Below are positions 14,791 through 23,386 of a stretch of 36,207 nucleotides of DNA, in pieces (position 1 is the stretch's first letter; each line of letters begins with the position of its first letter). The position numbers and the translations under genes were made by a program. The stretch comes from Corynebacterium sp. (GTDB taxonomy: Bacteria; Actinomycetota; Actinomycetes; Mycobacteriales; Mycobacteriaceae). Location: positions 1 through 36,207 of the forward strand of contig NZ_JAUMTY010000011.1 of the NCBI RefSeq assembly GCF_030530965.1. Reading direction: 5' to 3'. Under the pieces are notes generated by a model. It had not been told where the DNA came from. It made no database searches and was given only the letters and a program-made list of their open reading frames with translations.

Positions 14791-16072
14791 ACAAGGCTTC
14801 TTGCAGCGCTAAGGCATAGAACCACAAACGTCGGTAAACACGATCAAAACCGGCAGCTGCTGCAGCATCGCGATTAATCGCGAATTCGCGTCGCCATAGT
14901 GGCAACGTGACACGCAAATGATCGCCGCAATGAACTTCAGCCCGTTCCACCAGGTCGGTGTACCGCATTAGCGCATCGCGGACGTTCTCCACCGTCGGAT
15001 ATTCCAACGCTGGCCACACATAGCCACGCATGATCCCGAGAGCTTGGAGAGAGTTCTCCGAAAGCCCAGTGTTGATGACGCTCTGTATGCATGCCCGACC
15101 GCCGGGAGACAGCATCCGCCCAATTGCTCGCAAAAACGGGCGCAAGCCTCCTATTCCCATCGTTTCCATGCGTTCAACCGACATGATGGCGTCATACACA
15201 CCCGACCATTGACGGGGGCTCGGTATCGGCCCACTGATGGTTTCCACGTGAACAGCGCCGGCTAGCTTCTCTTCCCGCACAATGCGCCGTATGTCCTCAG
15301 CGTAAACGGGGTCCGACGTGAGAACATCGACGGTGGCGCCTCGTCGGGCAGCAGTCACGGCAAGCGTCGCACTCGATGCCGGGAACTCGAGCACTCGCGA
15401 ACCAGGCCCGACGCGGCATTCATCCAGCATCTGATTCACGCGTCGGTACTGGGCGGACTCGATATCGTCATATGACACCGACTGTGGCGATTCGTACCGT
15501 GTCACGTCGACAATGGTGTTTTTGTTTTTCCAATTCAGCGTCTCGGTGACCGATGTCCGCGAGCTCGTCGCAAACAGGGGACTTCCCCATGTTTTTGAGG
15601 GGCCGGTGCACAGTTCGATGAGTTCGAGGGGCAGTTCACCTGCACGGGGTACGCCGGTCACTTTGTTCCGCGACCATCGGGAGAGCATTTTCCCCCATCC
15701 GGCCTCGATGTCGCGGTCGAGCAGAGTTGCTAGCACGTCGGCTAGAGGTATCGCGTCCCATTCTCCCGCGACATATCCCTCGCCGAGGCCGAGGAAACCG
15801 GAGTCCACCATGCGGTTCATGACATTGGGGTCATAGACCGACATCCGCATCGGTTCCGACGAAAATACTGCTTCAGGGTTGTAAGCAATAGGTGGTTCGG
15901 GATCGATGTCTCCAATTCCGATGGGTTCGTCCGGCACGGAGATGTCGACGGAGTCGAGGAATTCTTCGAGTCGGTCGTGGACTGCACTAGCTCTCGCCCC
16001 CATCATGGGTGCGGAGGGTTCACGGACGAGGTTAGGCCACGTTGTGGGGTCAATATGCCCTTTATTTTTCAC
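14729..16072 (-). CDS. Divergent cyclopropane-fatty-acid-synthase-like protein, probably catalytically altered
   Basis: 447 residues from GTG 16072, which has GGGAG 11 bases upstream; the frame extends to GTG 16216 (495 residues), but those residues look unrelated. N-terminal half: SSEPMRMSVYDPNVMNRMVDSGFLGLGEGYVAGEWD matches the N-domain of CFA-type methyltransferases. C-terminal half: YRRVNQMLDECRVGPGSRVLE, SVERMETMG, and RVTLPLWRREFAINRDAAAAAGFDRVYRRLWFYALALQEALF, DVAQFVLLKP, again CFA-like. The SAM-binding glycine motif is missing (EFPASSATLA where LEIGxGWGxLA is expected). The usual HYDxGNDFYxxFLDxxMxYS block is replaced by unrelated sequence (NWKNKNTIVDVTRYESPQ). In active relatives these enzymes methylate or cyclopropanate unsaturated phospholipid chains or start tuberculostearate synthesis. 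Here activity is doubtful. Confidence 0.88.
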   Translation of the reverse strand: MKNKGHIDPTTWPNLVREPSAPMMGARASAVHDRLEEFLDSVDISVPDEPIGIGDIDPEPPIAYNPEAVFSSEPMRMSVYDPNVMNRMVDSGFLGLGEGYVAGEWDAIPLADVLATLLDRDIEAGWGKMLSRWSRNKVTGVPRAGELPLELIELCTGPSKTWGSPLFATSSRTSVTETLNWKNKNTIVDVTRYESPQSVSYDDIESAQYRRVNQMLDECRVGPGSRVLEFPASSATLAVTAARRGATVDVLTSDPVYAEDIRRIVREEKLAGAVHVETISGPIPSPRQWSGVYDAIMSVERMETMGIGGLRPFLRAIGRMLSPGGRACIQSVINTGLSENSLQALGIMRGYVWPALEYPTVENVRDALMRYTDLVERAEVHCGDHLRVTLPLWRREFAINRDAAAAAGFDRVYRRLWFYALALQEALFMRGELDVAQFVLLKPKKSE

Positions 16073-16290
16073 CTGTGCGGCTACTCCCTTCCGATTCTTC
16101 GTGCCGACGCCGACCCCACTTAGTGCTGGTATATGCGCCTTTTTACTACTTTCTACCCGCCCTAAAACTACCGCGGATAAGGGCTTGGTGGTTTGCACCA
16201 CGCCACACGTCCCCACGGGCCGTCATGAGTTACTAAGTAACCATTGACTAGCTTCGCGAATGAACCCGGCAATTACCAGACTTACGCCTG

Positions 16291-16302
16291 ACACTATAGT
16301 GT
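16291..16302. promoter_or_regulatory. Perfect 12-bp palindrome upstream of ndh, candidate operator
   Basis: ACACTA-TAGTGT, about 100 bases before the ndh ATG and in the divergent region shared with the CFA-like gene. The centre (CTATAG) could double as part of a -10 element. The regulator is unknown. Confidence 0.35.
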
Positions 16303-16400
16303 GATTGGTTACATACTGTGTGATCCGACATACACTGATGTGTGGCGACACTTTTTCGTGATCCCTGACCAAGCACGATATATCCCACCGAAGGAGACCT

Positions 16401-17837
16401 ATGACCTCCGAAAAAACGAACCACAACGCCCCCGCTTCCCACGATTCTCAGCACCGCGTCGTTATTATCGGCGCCGGATTCGGCGGGATTTTCGCGGCAA
16501 AACGCCTTGCCAACGAAAATGTCGACGTCACAATCATCGACCGAAACAATACCCACGTTTTCCAACCGCTACTGTATCAAGTGGCAACCGGCATTCTCTC
16601 CCCTGGTGAAATAGCCTCGTCGATTCGGCAAATCTTCCATGCCGATCCCAACATTCACGTCGCACGAGGCGAAGTTCAAAATGTCGACACGGACGCAAAG
16701 ACTGTCACAGCGTCGCAAGATGGTCACGAGCTCGTGTTCCCTTACGATTCCTTGATTGTGGCGGCCGGCGCGGGCCAGTCCTACTTCGGCAACGACCAGT
16801 TCGCGAAGTACGCGCCGGGGATGAAGAGCATCGACGATGCCCTCGAAATCCGCTCCCGCATTATTAGCGCATTCGAACGTGCCGAGATGACGACAGATCA
16901 GCGTGAACGCGATCGCCTTCTCACCTTCGCCATCGTCGGCGCAGGCCCCACCGGTGTCGAGTTAGCCGGGCAGGTCGCGGAAATGGCGAACCGCACCCTG
17001 ACGGGCGAATACTCCAACTTCGACCCTGCGGACGCGCGCATCATTCTTCTCGACGGAGCGCCCCAGGTACTTCCGCCGTTTGGCAAACGATTGGGCCGAA
17101 AAGCCGCCAACCAACTACGCCGGATGGGCGTCGAAATTATCCTCGGCTCCATCGTGACGGACGTCAACAAGCGCGGTCTGACGTACAAGAATCTCGAGTC
17201 CGGCGAAGAAACGACCATCGAGGCGTCATGCAAGATTTGGTCCGCCGGCGTTGCAGCCTCTCCCCTGGGCGCGATCATCGCGAAACAAAGTGGTGTCGAG
17301 GTCGACCGCGCCGGGCGCGTACCCGTCAATGCTGACCTCACCGTGGGCAACCACCGCGATGTCTTCGTCGTCGGCGACATGATGTCACTGAATAAACTGC
17401 CTGGTGTTGCCCAGGTGGCTATCCAGGGTGGCAAGTATGCTGCCGAACAGATCGCCCAAGAAGCACGGGGACGGTCATACGAGGAGCGCCCTGACTTTGA
17501 GTACTTTGACAAGGGCTCGATGGCCACAGTGTCCCGATTCCAGGCCGTCGTTAAGCTGGATAAAGTTGAATTCGCTGGATTCTTTGGGTGGGTCACGTGG
17601 CTGTTGGTTCACTTGGCCTTCATTGTGGGCTTCCGCAACAGGCTGGTGTCGATGGTCAGCTGGGGGCTCAATTCCATTTCCCCCAAGCGGTGGCACTTGG
17701 ACACCACCCAGCAGCAGCTTTATGCACGCAACGGGCTCGACAAACTAGCGGTCGAATCCCCCAAGGCTGCAGAGGTGCGGGAGACCCGGAAACTGGGTAC
17801 TCCTAACCCTGCTGAGAAGTGGAAGACTGCGGAATAA
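16401..17837 (+). CDS. ndh: Type II NADH dehydrogenase (Ndh-2)
   Basis: 478 residues, ATG with a strong GAAGGAG at correct spacing. The first dinucleotide fold is VVIIGAGFGGIFAAKRL (FAD), with HVFQPLLYQVATGILSPGEIA typical of Ndh-2. The second is FAIVGAGPTGVELAGQVAEM (NADH). DVFVVGDM and GVAQVAIQGGKYAA close the FAD site. The C-terminal part contains FFGWVTWLLVHLAFIVGFRNR, the membrane-association region of Ndh-2. The enzyme oxidises NADH and reduces menaquinone at the inner face of the membrane without pumping protons; Corynebacterium uses it in place of Complex I. The last 35 bases overlap the convergent thioesterase gene. Confidence 0.97.
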   Translation: MTSEKTNHNAPASHDSQHRVVIIGAGFGGIFAAKRLANENVDVTIIDRNNTHVFQPLLYQVATGILSPGEIASSIRQIFHADPNIHVARGEVQNVDTDAKTVTASQDGHELVFPYDSLIVAAGAGQSYFGNDQFAKYAPGMKSIDDALEIRSRIISAFERAEMTTDQRERDRLLTFAIVGAGPTGVELAGQVAEMANRTLTGEYSNFDPADARIILLDGAPQVLPPFGKRLGRKAANQLRRMGVEIILGSIVTDVNKRGLTYKNLESGEETTIEASCKIWSAGVAASPLGAIIAKQSGVEVDRAGRVPVNADLTVGNHRDVFVVGDMMSLNKLPGVAQVAIQGGKYAAEQIAQEARGRSYEERPDFEYFDKGSMATVSRFQAVVKLDKVEFAGFFGWVTWLLVHLAFIVGFRNRLVSMVSWGLNSISPKRWHLDTTQQQLYARNGLDKLAVESPKAAEVRETRKLGTPNPAEKWKTAE

Positions 17838-18324
17838 CCGACGTTCGAAGATTTGTCCGCGCCACAAGCTTCTCGGTTTGTTCATTCGCGATAAGGACTT
17901 CCCATACCTGGAAAGTCCGGCCGAGATTCACCGGCCTGGCGATCGCACGCAAGATATCCCCTGGGCGCGACGGGCGGAAGAAATCTGTGTTGTTATTTAC
18001 TCCCATCACAGTTGCCTGTCCCCCAGCGGCGATATATCCCGCGATAGATGCAATAGATTCACCAATCGCGCAATACACGCCACCATTCGTCACGCCCCAT
18101 GGCTGAACGTGGCGCTGATCGATCACGATCCTCCCCTCAACTCTCTCGGGGCCAACCGCAGTAAAGGTCATGCCCAGGGTTTGGTCTAAACCGTGCGGAA
18201 GAGCAGAGCCCGATCCTGTTTCAGGAGTTTCCTCTCCGTACACGGCGCCGCCATTAAGCTCAGCTAATTCCTCATCAGTGAGTTGACGCTGCGTGGAAAT
18301 TCCGAATTTCTCGACAAAACTCAT
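17803..18324 (-). CDS. PaaI-family hotdog-fold thioesterase
   Basis: 173 residues, ATG at 18322-18324. The hotdog signature is GVTNGGVYCAIGESIASIAG, with NGG in place of the commoner HGG. The upstream LGMTFTAVGPERVEGRIVI strand and the downstream VMGVNNNTDFFRPSRPGDILRAIARPVNLGRTFQVWEVLI are typical of PaaI/YdiI-type acyl-CoA thioesterases. A 45-residue polar N-terminal extension precedes the domain. The substrate is unknown; small aromatic or aliphatic acyl-CoA is likely. It is divergent from gnd with a 67-base gap and overlaps the 3' end of ndh by 35 bases. A TATATC box lies about 20 bases ahead of its ATG. Confidence 0.92.
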   Translation of the reverse strand: MSFVEKFGISTQRQLTDEELAELNGGAVYGEETPETGSGSALPHGLDQTLGMTFTAVGPERVEGRIVIDQRHVQPWGVTNGGVYCAIGESIASIAGYIAAGGQATVMGVNNNTDFFRPSRPGDILRAIARPVNLGRTFQVWEVLIANEQTEKLVARTNLRTSVIPQSSTSQQG

Positions 18325-18377
18325 AGATCACCATCGTACTGATATATGCACTGTCAGACGTCGGAAATAGAACACGC

Positions 18378-18383
18378 TAGACT
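18378..18383 (+). promoter_or_regulatory. Candidate -10 element for leaderless gnd transcript
   Basis: TAGACT ends 8 bases before the gnd ATG at 18392, placing the transcription start at or beside the start codon. Confidence 0.4.
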
Positions 18384-18391
18384 CGGGGGTC

Positions 18392-19855
18392 ATGAGTGAT
18401 ACCTCCACAGCACAAGGCAACCTAGCCAATATCGGAGTCGTCGGGCTCGCAGTAATGGGCTCAAATATTGCCCGTAATTTTGCATCGCACGGCTACAGGG
18501 TCGCGGTGTACAACCGTTCTCACGAAAAAACTGACGCGTTTATGTCGGACTTTGGTGACACTGGTTCATTCATTGCGTCGTCGACGATTGAAGAATTCGT
18601 TGCTTCTCTTGAGCGCCCGCGTCGCGCCCTCATCATGGTGAAAGCTGGTGCGGCGACCGATGCCGTCATTTCACAGCTTGCGGATGCTATGGAGGAAGGC
18701 GACATCATTATTGATGGCGGTAACTCTCTCTACACGGATACCATCCGCCGCGAACGGGAAATTGCTGCTCGCGGATTACACTTCGTCGGCGCAGGAATTT
18801 CAGGCGGTGAAGAAGGTGCTCTCAACGGCCCCTCCATCATGCCTGGTGGCCCAGAAGAGTCATACAAGTCTCTCGGCCCATTACTGGAATCAATCGCCGC
18901 ACAGGTTGACGGCACTCCCTGCTGCACCCACATCGGTCCTAACGGTGCAGGCCACTTTGTGAAGATGGTCCACAACGGCATTGAGTATGCCGATATGCAG
19001 GTCATTGGTGAGGCCTATCACCTGCTCCGCTACGGCGCGAACATGGAGCCAGCAGAGATCGCCGACGTTTTCCGGGAATGGAACAAGGGCGATCTTGACT
19101 CCTACCTGGTTGAAATCACTGCTGAAGTCCTCTCTCATGTTGATAGTGAAACCGGGAAGCCGCTCGTTGACGTTATCGTTGACAGCGCGGGCCAGAAGGG
19201 AACCGGCCGCTGGACTGTGAAAGCTGCCCTTGACCTGGGAATTCCTGTTACAGGCATCGGCGAGGCGGTATTCGCACGCGCCTTGTCTGGTGCTACTGCA
19301 CAACGCACCGCCACACAGGGGAACCTCCCCAGCGGGTCTCTCCGCTCACCCATTTCTGCTGAGGAACGGGAGAGCTTCATCGAGGATGTGCGACGGGCCC
19401 TCTACGCATCGAAGATGGTGGCCTATGCCCAAGGTTTCGATGAAATTAAAGCCGGATCGGCAGAGCACGAGTGGAACGTCGATCCCCGTGACTTAGCGAC
19501 GATCTGGCGAGGCGGCTGCATCATTCGCGCGAAATTCCTCAACCGAATTCGCGAAGCGTATGACCAGAACCCGGATCTCCAACTCCTTCTCTTAGATCCG
19601 TACTTCACGGAACAGATGTCTAACCTGGTGGATTCCTGGCGGCGCATCGTCGTATCTGCGACGGAAATGGGGCTACCGATCCCCGTCTTCGCGTCGTCAT
19701 TGTCGTACTATGATTCGCTTCGTGCTGAGCGGCTTCCCGCGACACTGATTCAGGCACAGCGTGATTTCTTCGGCGCCCATACCTATCGCCGGATCGATAA
19801 AGATGGTTCCTTCCACACGCTGTGGTCGGGCGATCGCTCAGAGGTTGAAGCGTAA
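18392..19855 (+). CDS. gnd: 6-phosphogluconate dehydrogenase, decarboxylating
   Basis: 487 residues. N-terminal NADP fold GVVGLAVMGSNIARNFASHGYRVAVYNRSHEKTD (the R-S after N supports NADP), VDGTPCC and the substrate/catalytic block GAGHFVKMVHNGIEYADMQ with the catalytic Lys and following Glu. The all-helical C-domain has KGTGRWTVKAALDLGIPV, FARALSG, and the terminal SYYDSLRAERLPATLIQAQRDFFGAHTYRR, the Arg/His tail that contacts the substrate of the partner subunit. It converts 6-phosphogluconate to ribulose 5-phosphate, CO2 and NADPH in the oxidative pentose phosphate pathway. Length and motifs match the long (E. coli/Corynebacterium) homodimeric class. Confidence 0.98.
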   Translation: MSDTSTAQGNLANIGVVGLAVMGSNIARNFASHGYRVAVYNRSHEKTDAFMSDFGDTGSFIASSTIEEFVASLERPRRALIMVKAGAATDAVISQLADAMEEGDIIIDGGNSLYTDTIRREREIAARGLHFVGAGISGGEEGALNGPSIMPGGPEESYKSLGPLLESIAAQVDGTPCCTHIGPNGAGHFVKMVHNGIEYADMQVIGEAYHLLRYGANMEPAEIADVFREWNKGDLDSYLVEITAEVLSHVDSETGKPLVDVIVDSAGQKGTGRWTVKAALDLGIPVTGIGEAVFARALSGATAQRTATQGNLPSGSLRSPISAEERESFIEDVRRALYASKMVAYAQGFDEIKAGSAEHEWNVDPRDLATIWRGGCIIRAKFLNRIREAYDQNPDLQLLLLDPYFTEQMSNLVDSWRRIVVSATEMGLPIPVFASSLSYYDSLRAERLPATLIQAQRDFFGAHTYRRIDKDGSFHTLWSGDRSEVEA

Positions 19856-19906
19856 CTGACGACTGGTCACTCCCCTGTCGGGATTACTCCCGTCGTCTGG
19901 CGGATC

Positions 19907-19912
19907 TACACT
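19907..19912 (+). promoter_or_regulatory. Candidate -10 element for the CNNM/CorC operon
   Basis: TACACT ends 11 bases before ATG 19924 and no ribosome site is visible, consistent with a leaderless or near-leaderless transcript of the two CorC-type genes. Confidence 0.35.
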
Positions 19913-19923
19913 AGCTACCAACT

Positions 19924-21321
19924 ATGGACATTGCATTAAGTATTCTGGGCATTATCGGTTTCATCGCGTTGACCGCCGGCACGGGAGTATTCGTGGCGGT
20001 GGAGTTCGCGCTTACTGGTCTGGAAAATTCCACTATCCAGGAAGACACCTCCCCGTTGGGCAAATTGGTGGGAAAGGCACATCAAAACCTTTCCTTTCAT
20101 TTGTCCGGGGCACAGCTCGGTATTACATTAACGACGCTGGCCACAGGCTATTTAGCAGAGCCGGTGCTGTCCACATTTATAACGCCCCTACTTGAAGTGG
20201 TCGGGATCTCCCCCTCTGCCTCGCAGTCCATTGCGTTGATCATCGCGATGATTATCGCGGCACTACTGTCCATGGTTTATGGCGAGCTTGTTCCAAAGAA
20301 CATAGCGATCACTAACCCTATGAAGGCCGCCAAGATTACGGTCCGGCCGGTTGTGTATTTCAACCGGTTTTTCTCGCCATTCATTAAAACTCTGAATTGG
20401 TCCGCCAATCATTTGGTGAGAAAGATGGGGATCGAGCCCGCCGATGAGCTAGCGTCGGCACGCTCTCCTCAGGAGCTGGGTGCGCTGGTGCGAAACTCGG
20501 CTCTCCATGGGGGTATGTCAAAAAATCAAGCCACACTCATTGACCGGTCACTCAAATTCGGCGATGTTTCGGCCGACGAAATTATGACTCCTCGCGCCAA
20601 AGTCGAGGCTCTCGAAAAAGACGCCTCGATGACGGATTTGCTCACCCTTGCCATGGAGACAGGGCACTCGCGCTTCCCCATTACCGATGGCGATCTCGAT
20701 AACACTCTCGGCGTCATTCACGTCAAAAAGGCGTTTACCTTTCCGACGGATCAACGTGATTCGACATTAGTGCTCGATTACGCCGATCCTGCGCCCGTCG
20801 TGCCCACCAGTCTTGACGGCGACAGTGTCCTAAAGATTGTTCGACAATCAGGGTGCGAAATGGCCATGGTTGCCGACGAGTATGGCGGAACAAGCGGCAT
20901 CGTCACTATTGAGGACATGGTCGAAGAAATCCTCGGCGCTGTCTTCGACGAACACGATGACACCGAAACTGAGACGGAGATACGGCAATCGGGAACGTCG
21001 TGGGATTGCTCCGGGCTCGTGCGCATTGATGAGTTGGAATCTCGGCTTGGTTATAAGGCCCCTGAGGGGCCATATGAAACCCTGGGTGGCCTGGTCATGA
21101 CGAACCTTAAGCGGATTCCCGTCGAAGGCGACATCATCGTTTTGCCAGATCCAGACATCAATGTGGTGGAAACTAATCCTTTATCCTGGTCGGCCCGAGT
21201 GACATCGATGGATGACCGACGAGTGGATCGGGTGCTCCTAACCCCTATCGCTCCCGAACAAGCATCTGCGATGACAAGTGCGGAAGACAGCAACCATCTG
21301 CCACTGCGAGAGGGGGAGTAA
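19924..21321 (+). CDS. CNNM/CorC (HlyC) family membrane protein with CBS pair and C-terminal transporter-associated domain
   Basis: 465 residues. Residues 1-190 form a CNNM (DUF21) domain with four hydrophobic segments, including the motifs FVAVEFALTGL, SGAQLGITLTTLATGYLAEPVL and YGELVPKNIAI. Two CBS repeats follow (about 210-340): IMTPRAKVEAL, GHSRFPITDGDLDNTLGVIHVKK, then MAMVADEYGGTSGIVTIEDMVEEILG. The C-terminal CorC_HlyC domain (about 355-440) contains VRIDELESRLGYKAPEGPYETLGGLVM. These proteins are Mg2+/Na+ exchange or export proteins whose CBS domains sense ATP-Mg. The second, shorter paralogue follows with no gap, so the two probably act as a heteromeric pair. Confidence 0.95.
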   Translation: MDIALSILGIIGFIALTAGTGVFVAVEFALTGLENSTIQEDTSPLGKLVGKAHQNLSFHLSGAQLGITLTTLATGYLAEPVLSTFITPLLEVVGISPSASQSIALIIAMIIAALLSMVYGELVPKNIAITNPMKAAKITVRPVVYFNRFFSPFIKTLNWSANHLVRKMGIEPADELASARSPQELGALVRNSALHGGMSKNQATLIDRSLKFGDVSADEIMTPRAKVEALEKDASMTDLLTLAMETGHSRFPITDGDLDNTLGVIHVKKAFTFPTDQRDSTLVLDYADPAPVVPTSLDGDSVLKIVRQSGCEMAMVADEYGGTSGIVTIEDMVEEILGAVFDEHDDTETETEIRQSGTSWDCSGLVRIDELESRLGYKAPEGPYETLGGLVMTNLKRIPVEGDIIVLPDPDINVVETNPLSWSARVTSMDDRRVDRVLLTPIAPEQASAMTSAEDSNHLPLREGE

Positions 21322-22380
21322 ATGATCGGCGACCTATGGGCTCTCGTATTCGCCCTCTTCCTTATCGCGTTAAACGCATTCTTTGTGGGAGCAGAGTTTG
21401 CCCTCATTTCTTCCCGCAAAGACCGGCTGGAATCGATCCTCGAGTCTGGGGATACCAGAGCACGCGCAATTATTAATGCCACTGAGCACCTATCCATGAA
21501 TCTCGCCGGAGCTCAATTCGGCGTCACCATCGCGAGCCTCTTACTGGGCAAAGTTGGCGAGCCAGCCGTCTCCCATCTCATCGAAACTCCCGCGGCAGCT
21601 CTCGGCGTTCCCGACGGATTACTGCATCCCATTGGATTCGCGCTCGCGCTGCTCTTGGTCTCTATTCTTCACATCATCCTGGGTGAGATGGTGCCAAAGA
21701 ATATTGCGCTCGCAGGGCCAGAAAACGTCGCGATGTGGCTCGTTCCTATCCACGTCATGTTCGTGAAAATAACGCGCCCCATCATTCTGTTCTTCAACTG
21801 GGTAGCACGTATCACGCTGGCAGCAGTTGGTATCACACAGAAGGATGAGCTGGACACCACCGTGAGCCCGTCGGAGCTGGCGCGCATGATTTCTGATTCA
21901 CGTCAAGAAGGCCTGATCGATGCAGAAGAGCACTCTCGGCTGAACAAGGCGTTAGCCTCCCCACGTCGGCATATCGACGAGGTCCTCATCCCTGCCGACG
22001 AGGTCCGTACAGTGCCTTTGCGCGGCAGTGGTCCGATGATGGGCGATGTGGAAAAGGCCGTCGCCGATACCGGCTTTTCGCGTTTCCCCGTGACAGGTAG
22101 AGATGGCACATACTTAGGCTACGTCCACGTCAAAGACATTTTGGACCGAGAAATCCCGCCCCACTCTGACCCGGAAACGGTGTTAGCACGCAGGGAAATC
22201 CGGCCGCTCATCACTTTCTCCCCCTCTACTCCCATGGACCAAGCGCTGCGGCTCATGCGTGGACGCTCTCGTCATATTGCACAAGTGGTAGATGGCGGGC
22301 ATCAATACGGAATAGTGACCCTCGAAGATTTGATCGAGGAATATGTGGGAACTGTGCGCGATAGTACCCACGATGACTAA
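21322..22380 (+). CDS. CNNM/CorC family membrane protein, short paralogue
   Basis: 352 residues. The ATG directly follows the stop of the previous gene and the ribosome site (GAGGGGGAG) lies in that gene's last codons, so translation is coupled. It has the CNNM domain (FVGAEFALISSRKDR, AGAQFGVTIASLLLGKVGEPAV, LGEMVPKNIAL) and two CBS repeats (FSRFPVTGRDGTYLGYVHVKDI, HQYGIVTLEDLIEEYVG). It stops right after the second CBS, so it lacks the C-terminal CorC_HlyC domain present in its neighbour. The two proteins are clearly paralogous and the shortened form may be the partner subunit. Likely role: divalent cation (Mg2+, Co2+) homeostasis. Confidence 0.95.
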   Translation: MIGDLWALVFALFLIALNAFFVGAEFALISSRKDRLESILESGDTRARAIINATEHLSMNLAGAQFGVTIASLLLGKVGEPAVSHLIETPAAALGVPDGLLHPIGFALALLLVSILHIILGEMVPKNIALAGPENVAMWLVPIHVMFVKITRPIILFFNWVARITLAAVGITQKDELDTTVSPSELARMISDSRQEGLIDAEEHSRLNKALASPRRHIDEVLIPADEVRTVPLRGSGPMMGDVEKAVADTGFSRFPVTGRDGTYLGYVHVKDILDREIPPHSDPETVLARREIRPLITFSPSTPMDQALRLMRGRSRHIAQVVDGGHQYGIVTLEDLIEEYVGTVRDSTHDD

Positions 22381-22444
22381 GACACACGAGTAAACCCACG
22401 CGCCTACTACCCCACGACAGCAAAGGAATTCGACCTCAGACATT

Positions 22445-23377
22445 ATGCCGACTTCGACAACATTTCGCCCCACCATTCTTTTTCCATCAGAGTGGACAAT
22501 GCGTCGGAATGCTCATAAGGACACTGTCGCAAGGTTGACTAAAGATCACCTTGACCGCGCCTCTCGCGGGCAACGGCATCCGGTGTGGGACTTTATCTTC
22601 CATTACTACCCTGTCACCCCAGGGAAACTCAGCCATTGGTCACCTGGCCACGGTGTGTATCTCGTCGATGCCCCTGCCATGAAGTATTTCACTGAGGTTG
22701 ATAGTGAATCTGTCCCCACTGTTGCGCTTGAGGACGCTGGTATCACTGCGGAGCAGCTTCGTGGCCATACCATCACAACATTGGACACCGCTGCGTTGTG
22801 GGCAGATCGAGGCTCAACGTTCCGCTACATTGAGAATCTGCTGACCCAAACACTGTCCAACCCCACGCACTTTGATTGTTTTGGCCTCCACGAATGGGCG
22901 ATGGTTTATCGAGGACGGCCTCGACATCCAGAACCGCTCAGGCTAGGAGCAGAGGCGACGAACCGGGTGGTTGAAACTCATTCCGTGCGGTGCACCCACT
23001 ACGACGCTTTTCGATTCTTCACACCCGACGCTGTCCCCCGCAATAAGTTCCATCCATCGCGGGAAACACAACCACGGTGTGAACAGGGCGCATGCTTGCA
23101 CGCAAATATGGATTTATATAAGTGGGCGACGAAATTAGGCCCCCTCGTTCCCGGTGAGCTCTGGCTGGATACATTCCGTTTAGCGTGCGATATTCGGAAA
23201 CTTGATATGGAAGCCTCACCCTATGACCTCACCGAGTGGGGGTTTTCTGCGGTCCCCATTGAGACGCCCGAGGGGAAAGCACAATATGTTGCTGCGCAAC
23301 GCGAATTTTCTCAGCGCGCCTCCGACCTACGGACGAAGCTCATTGATATCATTCGCACCTCAGATTTAACGTTGTAA
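22445..23377 (+). CDS. Conserved actinobacterial protein, annotated in relatives as 3-methyladenine DNA glycosylase
   Basis: 310 residues, no signal peptide or membrane segment. The N-terminal part FPSEWTMRRNAHKDTVARLTKDHLDRASRGQRHPVWDFIFHYYPVTPGKLSHWSPGHGV matches a conserved actinobacterial family that I recall being named 3-methyladenine DNA glycosylase in Corynebacterium genomes; I see no helix-hairpin-helix glycosylase motif, so the name is not supported by the sequence itself. Conserved His, Cys and Glu residues (HFDCFGLHEWAMVYRG, RCTHYDAFRFFTPDA, CEQGACLHANMDLYKW) could bind a metal or substrate. The possible ribosome site (AAAGGA) lies far (about 19 bases) before ATG 22445. The VWA gene follows after 9 bases. 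Confidence 0.9.
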   Translation: MPTSTTFRPTILFPSEWTMRRNAHKDTVARLTKDHLDRASRGQRHPVWDFIFHYYPVTPGKLSHWSPGHGVYLVDAPAMKYFTEVDSESVPTVALEDAGITAEQLRGHTITTLDTAALWADRGSTFRYIENLLTQTLSNPTHFDCFGLHEWAMVYRGRPRHPEPLRLGAEATNRVVETHSVRCTHYDAFRFFTPDAVPRNKFHPSRETQPRCEQGACLHANMDLYKWATKLGPLVPGELWLDTFRLACDIRKLDMEASPYDLTEWGFSAVPIETPEGKAQYVAAQREFSQRASDLRTKLIDIIRTSDLTL

Positions 23378-23386
23378 CATTGCGTT

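Noticed and set aside
19879..19892. Hairpin CGGGA-TTAC-TCCCG after gnd
   Set aside because: Five-bp stem without a T-run; not enough to call a terminator.
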